From an uncultured Prevotella sp. (GTDB lineage: Bacteria > Bacteroidota > Bacteroidia > Bacteroidales > Bacteroidaceae), in the NCBI GenBank assembly GCA_944320255.1, contig CALUGU010000013.1, positions 1 through 38,192 of the forward strand: a stretch of 38,192 bases of DNA. The letters run 5' to 3'. The notes beneath the pieces were generated by a model that did not search any database, was not told the DNA's origin, and saw only the letters and a list, made by a program, of their open reading frames with translations. How positions within the stretch are numbered: the stretch's first letter is position 1; each line of letters starts with the position of its first letter. Position numbers and translations under genes: made by a program. Positions 34,123 through 38,192 of this stretch are shown piece after piece.

Positions 34123-35031
34123 ATGGATTTCAAGTTAGAATACATGGAACGTCTGTTTGCCAAGATAAGCAAGAAAAAGACGGAGTCCTATGTTATCAGC
34201 CGGATATGGCATCAGTTGGATGACGACCGTGTCAAGTTCGTTGTGCAGCAATACATCAAGAGGACACAAGACAAGTATGCGCTTGCAGACCTCTACCTGC
34301 CTCAACTCAACATTTTCATAGAGATTAACGAGCCGTTCCATAAGAACAATGAAGATGTTGACAAAGTACGTAATGAGGAAATAGTCAACAAGACACATTC
34401 AGAACTACGTGTCATTGATTGCGGATATGTGACAAAGGGTGAAGACGACAAGGATGTAATCCATTGGAAGCCCCTTGATGAAATACACCGCCAGGTGACT
34501 GATGTAGTGAACCTCATAAGGCAACGCGTGGCAGAACTCGGCGACAACTTCAAACCGTGGGATGACGCAAGCACCCTTACCGTGGAATACCACCGTAAAA
34601 AAGGTTACTTGAAAGTCGGGGACAACGAATGCCTGCGCACGGCGGATGACGTTGCGGCGGTATTCGGGACAAAGCCCAAGCACCGTGGTTTCCTGCGAGC
34701 TTCGGGGGCTGCTGTTCCTGGCAAAAAGAATGAAATAATTTGGTGGCCAAACACACGCCATGACCTTTGGCATAACGAGCTTAAAGAAGACGGAATGGTC
34801 ATATATGAATACCCTGAAGATAAGAACAAAAAAATCACACCGTCGGAACACCTGAAGCAATGGCTTTCAGCCCCGGAAGAAACCCGCATTACGTTCTTAC
34901 GGTATGAGGATGACTTAGGTTTCTGTTTCTATCGCTTCGTTGGCGTGTTCAGGCTGAATAAAGAAAAATCCAAACAGGAAAACAAATGTGTCTGGGAACG
35001 CATCTCGGACACTTATCAACTTAATGTTTAA
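34123..35031 (+). CDS. Probable modification-dependent restriction endonuclease (PvuRts1I/AbaSI-like)
   Basis: A 302-residue protein. The N-terminal part (about 1-130) looks like a Vsr/PD-(D/E)xK nuclease: EYMERLFAKISKKKTESYVISRIWHQL, VQQYIKR, then ALADLYLPQLNIFIEINEPFH. There D56, E67, E70 and H73 have active-site-like spacing, followed by a D-x2-R-x2-E segment. The C-terminal part (about 150-300; IIWWPNTRHDLWHNELKEDG, FYRFVGVFRLN, VWERIS) resembles a SRA-type base-reading domain. This architecture is that of type IV enzymes cutting DNA with 5-hydroxymethyl- or glucosylated cytosine, a defence against modified phages. The assignment is from motif memory, without a search. It stands alone, without a methyltransferase, as expected for type IV. 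Confidence 0.6.
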   Translation: MDFKLEYMERLFAKISKKKTESYVISRIWHQLDDDRVKFVVQQYIKRTQDKYALADLYLPQLNIFIEINEPFHKNNEDVDKVRNEEIVNKTHSELRVIDCGYVTKGEDDKDVIHWKPLDEIHRQVTDVVNLIRQRVAELGDNFKPWDDASTLTVEYHRKKGYLKVGDNECLRTADDVAAVFGTKPKHRGFLRASGAAVPGKKNEIIWWPNTRHDLWHNELKEDGMVIYEYPEDKNKKITPSEHLKQWLSAPEETRITFLRYEDDLGFCFYRFVGVFRLNKEKSKQENKCVWERISDTYQLNV

Positions 35032-35051
35032 CTTTATAAAACTTTAAAATT

Positions 35052-35252
35052 ATGTATCGTTACAAATTAACAGCTCAAAGAGATCTGTACCAAGGGAAAA
35101 TAAAGAAAGGTATGGTTGTGTATGTTCTTCGTAAAACAGCATTAACCCCTAATGATGTGGAAATTCAAAATGCGTGGAAGAATATGGGAATAGATGTTCC
35201 TGTGACTTGTTGCCAAATAGGGCAATATAAAGTGGAGTACGATAGAATTTAA
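35052..35252 (+). CDS. Small hypothetical protein
   Basis: A 66-residue product (MYRYKLTAQRDLYQGKIKKGMVVYVLRKTA...), family not recognised. It has a beta-rich, basic N-terminal half and a C-terminal CCQIGQYKVEYDRI. It lies 20 bases after the endonuclease gene and is followed by a strong terminator, so it is probably its operon partner and probably real. Confidence 0.6.
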   Translation: MYRYKLTAQRDLYQGKIKKGMVVYVLRKTALTPNDVEIQNAWKNMGIDVPVTCCQIGQYKVEYDRI

Positions 35253-35259
35253 AAAATAA

Positions 35260-35298
35260 AAAGAGAGGTGTGCCGTAGTATTTGGAACACCTCTCTTT
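35260..35298 (+). terminator. Strong terminator after the endonuclease operon
   Basis: A perfect 12-base-pair stem AAAGAGAGGTGT (35260-35271) / ACACCTCTCTTT (35287-35298) is followed by an AT-rich tract. Confidence 0.9.
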
Positions 35299-35364
35299 AT
35301 ATATATTTATGTAATAATTCTTTGCAGGCTTAAAAGAAAATACGTTATCAACAAAACTATAATA

Positions 35365-35820
35365 ATGGCAAAACTTGGACTGTGCAGAAATATAAAGGGA
35401 TCCCATCCTTGGAGCAAGTTGCAGTCAGCCTTATACAAAGTGATTGACAAAGATGTGGCTTTTCAGATACACTGTTGCGCTTATGACATTGGTGACGGTG
35501 TAGGGATTCCCCGTTATTGGATTACCGTCGGAAAGGAAATTGTGTGGGATTTTCCAAAAAACGCCATGTGGGACGACAGCGATTGGTTTTTCTTTGACGA
35601 AGCGAAAAGCATTTCACGATTGATAAAATCGTATATCGACTGCCCTAAGGATGAGCTGTTGGCACACGCCTTTAATGACAGGTGGAAAATGGTGCCCTAT
35701 CTGCTCGCTTGCGACAAACGTATCGGAAAAAGGCGGTTGGCGCAGATGTTGGCAAAAGACGAGTATTCATGCGTGGCGTGGATTATCCGTAAAAGATTAG
35801 AACCGCATAAAAACGAATAA
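35365..35820 (+). CDS. SF0329-family protein
   Basis: A 151-residue cytosolic protein. The pattern WSKLQSALYKVIDKDVAFQIHCCAYD...IPRYWITVGKEIVWDFPKN...LIKSYIDCPKDELL...RWKMVPYLLACDKRIGKRRL matches the SF0329 family of small uncharacterised proteins. These are widespread in accessory regions and often sit next to immunity-type genes. No catalytic residues are apparent. It is next to a frameshifted gene on the same strand, eight bases downstream. Confidence 0.7.
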   Translation: MAKLGLCRNIKGSHPWSKLQSALYKVIDKDVAFQIHCCAYDIGDGVGIPRYWITVGKEIVWDFPKNAMWDDSDWFFFDEAKSISRLIKSYIDCPKDELLAHAFNDRWKMVPYLLACDKRIGKRRLAQMLAKDEYSCVAWIIRKRLEPHKNE

Positions 35821-35827
35821 TTATGAA

Positions 35828-36438
35828 ATGAATAGAATGAAAACAAGTTTATTTGTATTGGAAGCCGTCACATTCACCAAAAAACGCCGCCGGCACAAAG
35901 ATGACTACCAACCATTTACGACCGATGTGTCGTATGTCTCTTTTTACTTGATGAGGCCGAAGCGGGAATTACGAAGCTGTTAACCGAATATAGCTCTTGG
36001 AATTTCTACTGTTTTTATATCCATCAAGTTCCGTTTGGATTTTTTTCAAGTCCGTATTATTTAGACAGTTATGCTGTATGGCTGTATGACCAAGCTGGAA
36101 ACAAAATAGACGAGCGTCCGTATCCGTCTTATCAATTTGGAAACTATTTTTGCGGGCGGCCTAAAGAAAAACTGCGTTTTCATGTTGGTGACGTGGTGGA
36201 GTACGGAGGGGATTTATGCATTGTAATATCAGTCCCTAAAGAACATTATGACAGGGCGTTGGATGACAGTGACGACTGCTATTGTGTTCTTTATTTAGAG
36301 CAAGACTTTGACAGTTGCGAGTTTTGCCATAGCCACCCGGAATGCATTAAGGTGATGCCGCCAAGATTTCCCATTTCCCAAAAGGTAAAGAATCAAATAG
36401 CCCGTGTTAAAGAGTGGTATGCCAAATGCCAAGAGTGA
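35828..36438 (+). pseudogene. Frameshifted gene of unknown function (about 203 aa if restored)
   Basis: The first frame (ATG 35828, or 35837) encodes MKTSLFVLEAVTFTKKRRRH...TTDVSYVSF and then runs into TAA after YLMRPKREL. The second frame, entered at 35944 inside a run of five T (35941-35945), continues LLDEAEAGITKLLTEYSSWNFYCFY and so on to TGA at 36438. Adding a single T would restore one open frame of 204 codons with continuous, sensible protein sequence. This is a one-base deletion in a homopolymer: a true mutation, phase variation or an assembly error. I do not recognise the family. The restored protein ends AKCQE and contains many Tyr, Cys and Asp residues, like immunity-type proteins. 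Confidence 0.75.
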
Positions 36439-36493
36439 AGTGCCAAGAGCCATTAACAAGCTGATGAATTAGGTTTTTATAGTTTAATAACGG

Positions 36494-36712
36494 TTTAACC
36501 CAAATCTGTCATTGTACCGTATAAGGATATTGGCGTATGCTCATCCTCTTTGCCTGTTTATGTGTTTCTGCAAAGCCCCTTTCCCGTCTCGGCGCAGGGG
36601 AGATGCCGCCCTGTCTCGGCGTAGCCCGCTACGCTTTCGTCAAAGCGGAAAAGCAATCTGTCTGACATAAACACATAATCAGCCTGAAGTCTATCGACCG
36701 ATTGGAGGTTAA
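36494..36712. repeat. Dispersed palindromic element, copy 4 (right border of accessory island)
   Basis: This is the longest copy. The left end TTTAACCCAAATCTGTCATT leads into GTACCGTATAAGG. The right end, read on the minus strand, begins TTAACCTCCAATCGGTCGAT, then AGACTTCAGGCTGATTATG. Inner arms TTATGTGTTT and AAACACATAA are also complementary. The centre is more GC-rich (GTCTCGGCG occurs twice). No transposase is encoded, so it resembles a MITE or REP-type element. Confidence 0.65.
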
Positions 36713-36751
36713 TGCCATTTAAGGGATTGACTAATGGCCTTTCGCAAAACA

Positions 36752-36786
36752 AAAAGCCGCATTTTGCAATCCAAAATGCGGCTTTT
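36752..36786. terminator. Bidirectional terminator
   Basis: A perfect 15-base-pair stem (AAAAGCCGCATTTTG, 36752-36766; complement 36772-36786) has a five-base loop and A/T runs on both sides. It separates the island from the converging clostripain gene. Confidence 0.92.
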
Positions 36787-36832
36787 ATAATACGCCTGGA
36801 AATCAGGCGGTTATGTTGGCGTGTAAATGTAT

Positions 36833-38032
36833 TTAATGAGTGGCCTTATACCAGTTGGTTTGTGTCTTTTCGCGTATGACGTATTTGTTTGTCGTCGGGT
36901 CTGATATTGTAAGGCCTGAAAATGTTTTAATCTTGGTTTGATTACCGGTGAGCATCGAATAATATGTTTCCGTGGCGGCCTTATAAGGCACAAGTTTCCC
37001 AAGTTGATCGTTGAAAGTGGCAAGTAAAGACTGGTCTTGGCATAGGCTTGATACGTAGTCGCCGAAATCATAGAATATCGCAGGTGTGTATCCGTCGAGT
37101 TTTTGCAAATTACCAAGGTCGTTGACTCCGGCGGGGAACGCAGTGTTTATCCGGCGCACGATGTCAGCCATTTGCTCCACTTCACGACAGTCGGTTACTC
37201 CTATGGTGCCGCAAGGCGTGCTGAATTTAGAGTAGAACTCGTAAAAGCCGTCAACAACGCCTTCGTAGTTGTTTGTCAGCAGGTCAATGCCTATTTCTGC
37301 GTAAGGCATACCTTCAATCATTATTTCGCAGGTTGAGGCTATAAGGTAGTCCGTAGCTCCACGCAGGTCGTATGCAGTCTCGATGTTCGACATATAACAG
37401 TCGTCAAACAAGATGTATTGCATCTTTGTGCCGGAAAGCGTAACCCCCTCGGCAAGCGTCGTCACGTCAGTCTGGTAATTGCTGTTTGACGTATCACCGA
37501 AGTAGCGTGTCTGGTGGACGTTCTTTCCTTGCATGTCTGCGGTTCTCGAACGTGCTGCGACGTTGGTTCCGGCCGGTATCCACCCCATGCCGTGACAGCC
37601 TATCGCCATTGCGTATTTTTCAGCCGGGGCGGCGAGTTTTGCGTCGTTTATGACAGCGGCAATGCCTGACGCCGTAGTATAGTTGCATTCAGTGAATGAA
37701 TATGTCTTCAGTGTGTCACGCACGCATTCGCCATGTTCATAATTGATATTAATAAGGTATGACGTTGTGCTGTTTTCGGAAATGAACACCACCAAGGCGT
37801 TGCCGCCGAGACCGCGGTTGTTCTCTATGGCCGTTTCAAATGATGTTATGTTCTTTAAAAAATACGGATAAATTCCGCTTCCCGACCACGGCATATACAC
37901 CAGTACCGTTTGCTTGGCTGTTGGTGGAACGCCCGATGTGTCGTCATTGTCGCTGCACGACGATAATGTCACAGATATGGCGGCCAACGAAAATATTACC
38001 AATAATTTGTATCGTAAGGAGGTTGGTTTCAT
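36833..38032 (-). CDS. Clostripain-family (C11) cysteine protease lipoprotein
   Basis: A 399-residue protein with a lipoprotein signal (hydrophobic 9-23, lipobox LSSC with Cys26), then an acidic/Ser spacer, so it is probably surface or periplasmic lipid-anchored. The C11 fold shows VLVYMPWSGSG (43-53), the catalytic His147 in AIGCHGMGW and the catalytic Cys212 in LFDDCYMSNIE, followed by ATDYLIAST. Such proteins in gut Bacteroidetes are calcium- or self-activated proteases with Arg/Lys preference. Whether this one is active is not provable here, but the dyad is intact. Confidence 0.9.
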   Translation of the reverse strand: MKPTSLRYKLLVIFSLAAISVTLSSCSDNDDTSGVPPTAKQTVLVYMPWSGSGIYPYFLKNITSFETAIENNRGLGGNALVVFISENSTTSYLININYEHGECVRDTLKTYSFTECNYTTASGIAAVINDAKLAAPAEKYAMAIGCHGMGWIPAGTNVAARSRTADMQGKNVHQTRYFGDTSNSNYQTDVTTLAEGVTLSGTKMQYILFDDCYMSNIETAYDLRGATDYLIASTCEIMIEGMPYAEIGIDLLTNNYEGVVDGFYEFYSKFSTPCGTIGVTDCREVEQMADIVRRINTAFPAGVNDLGNLQKLDGYTPAIFYDFGDYVSSLCQDQSLLATFNDQLGKLVPYKAATETYYSMLTGNQTKIKTFSGLTISDPTTNKYVIREKTQTNWYKATH

Positions 38033-38046
38033 ACACGTATGGTAAA

Positions 38047-38098
38047 AAAATAAAGTCGCGCCAGGACAATGGCATTTGTTCCGGCACGACTTTATTTT
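38047..38098. terminator. Terminator between the partial gene and the clostripain gene
   Basis: A long stem (AAAATAAAGTCG paired with CGACTTTATTTT, continuing with GCC/GGC and GGA/TCC after single-base bulges) stands just downstream of the minus-strand stop at 38106. It ends that upstream gene before the clostripain gene begins. Confidence 0.85.
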
Positions 38099-38105
38099 GA
38101 TTGGT

Positions 38106-38192
38106 TTATTTCTGTTTTTTCTTCAGCGCGGCCAAAGATTCTTTCAACGAGGCAATCTTTTCCTCTGAATCGCTTTGCTTTTTACGTTCCAA
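38106..38192 (-). CDS. 3' end of an unidentified gene (partial)
   Basis: The window ends inside a minus-strand gene. The last 28 codons are LERKKQSDSEEKIASLKESL followed by AALKKKQK and TAA (38108-38106). The heptad-like charged sequence indicates a coiled coil. The strong terminator just after it supports a real gene end. Nothing more can be said. Confidence 0.75.
   Translation of the reverse strand: MERKKQSDSEEKIASLKESLAALKKKQK

Noticed and set aside
35944-36192. Programmed frameshift in the gene at 35828-36438
   Set aside because: There is no slippery heptamer or downstream stem beyond the plain T run; a one-base deletion is the simpler reading.

Overview
The window looks like a chromosomal segment of a Bacteroidales bacterium, most probably Prevotella or a close relative. 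Three things point there. Many genes are preceded by the Bacteroidetes promoter pair (TTTG near -33, 19-20 bp spacer, TAnnTTTG near -7). There is a Bacteroides-type glycogen operon (debranching enzyme, glycosyltransferase, GH57). The families present (DAHP synthase fused to chorismate mutase, clostripain lipoprotein, VorB-type ferredoxin oxidoreductase) are typical of anaerobic Bacteroidetes. The species call is inference. I see no rRNA, tRNA, CRISPR array or complete insertion sequence.

Layout. 0-3.2 kb: gap, miaA and a lipid kinase. 3.2-8.1 kb: glycogen/alpha-glucan operon whose third gene (GH57) and perhaps first gene have altered catalytic motifs. 8.2-10.1 kb: a TPR protein and a secreted protein. 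10.2-15.6 kb: a copper P-type ATPase that lacks its nucleotide-binding domain, two tandem aldo/keto reductases, an AraC regulator, and an AraC regulator fused to a heavy-metal-associated (HMA) domain. 15.9-21.3 kb: ffh, folD, a 60-aa TPR protein and a four-subunit 2-oxoacid:ferredoxin oxidoreductase. 21.3-26.6 kb (minus strand): an aromatic amino acid operon, pheA - aminotransferase - DAHP synthase/chorismate mutase - tyrA - EEP phosphatase. It is preceded by a complete transcription attenuator with a Phe/Tyr-rich leader peptide. 26.7-33.4 kb: an acidic protein, a nitrilase-family amidase, rarA, a D-2-hydroxyacid dehydrogenase, a TRIC-like channel, and a TPR protein with a degenerate trypsin-like domain. 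33.5-36.7 kb: an accessory island bounded by two copies of a dispersed inverted-repeat element. It holds a candidate structured RNA, a probable PvuRts1I/AbaSI-like modification-dependent endonuclease, an SF0329-family protein and a frameshifted gene. 36.8-38.2 kb: a clostripain-family lipoprotein and the 3' end of another gene.

Most notable observations: (1) the Phe/Tyr leader-peptide attenuator (26.42-26.63 kb), with mutually exclusive terminator and antiterminator stems read directly from the sequence; (2) the CopA-like ATPase with an intact transmembrane and phosphorylation core but no ATP-binding N-domain, near an HMA-AraC fusion that could be its copper sensor; (3) a GH57 protein in the glycogen operon with the motif carrying the catalytic acid rewritten; (4) the structured RNA and type IV restriction candidate in the repeat-bounded island; (5) a family of at least four dispersed palindromic elements sharing the terminal sequence TTAACCCAAATCGGTCGTTA or close variants.
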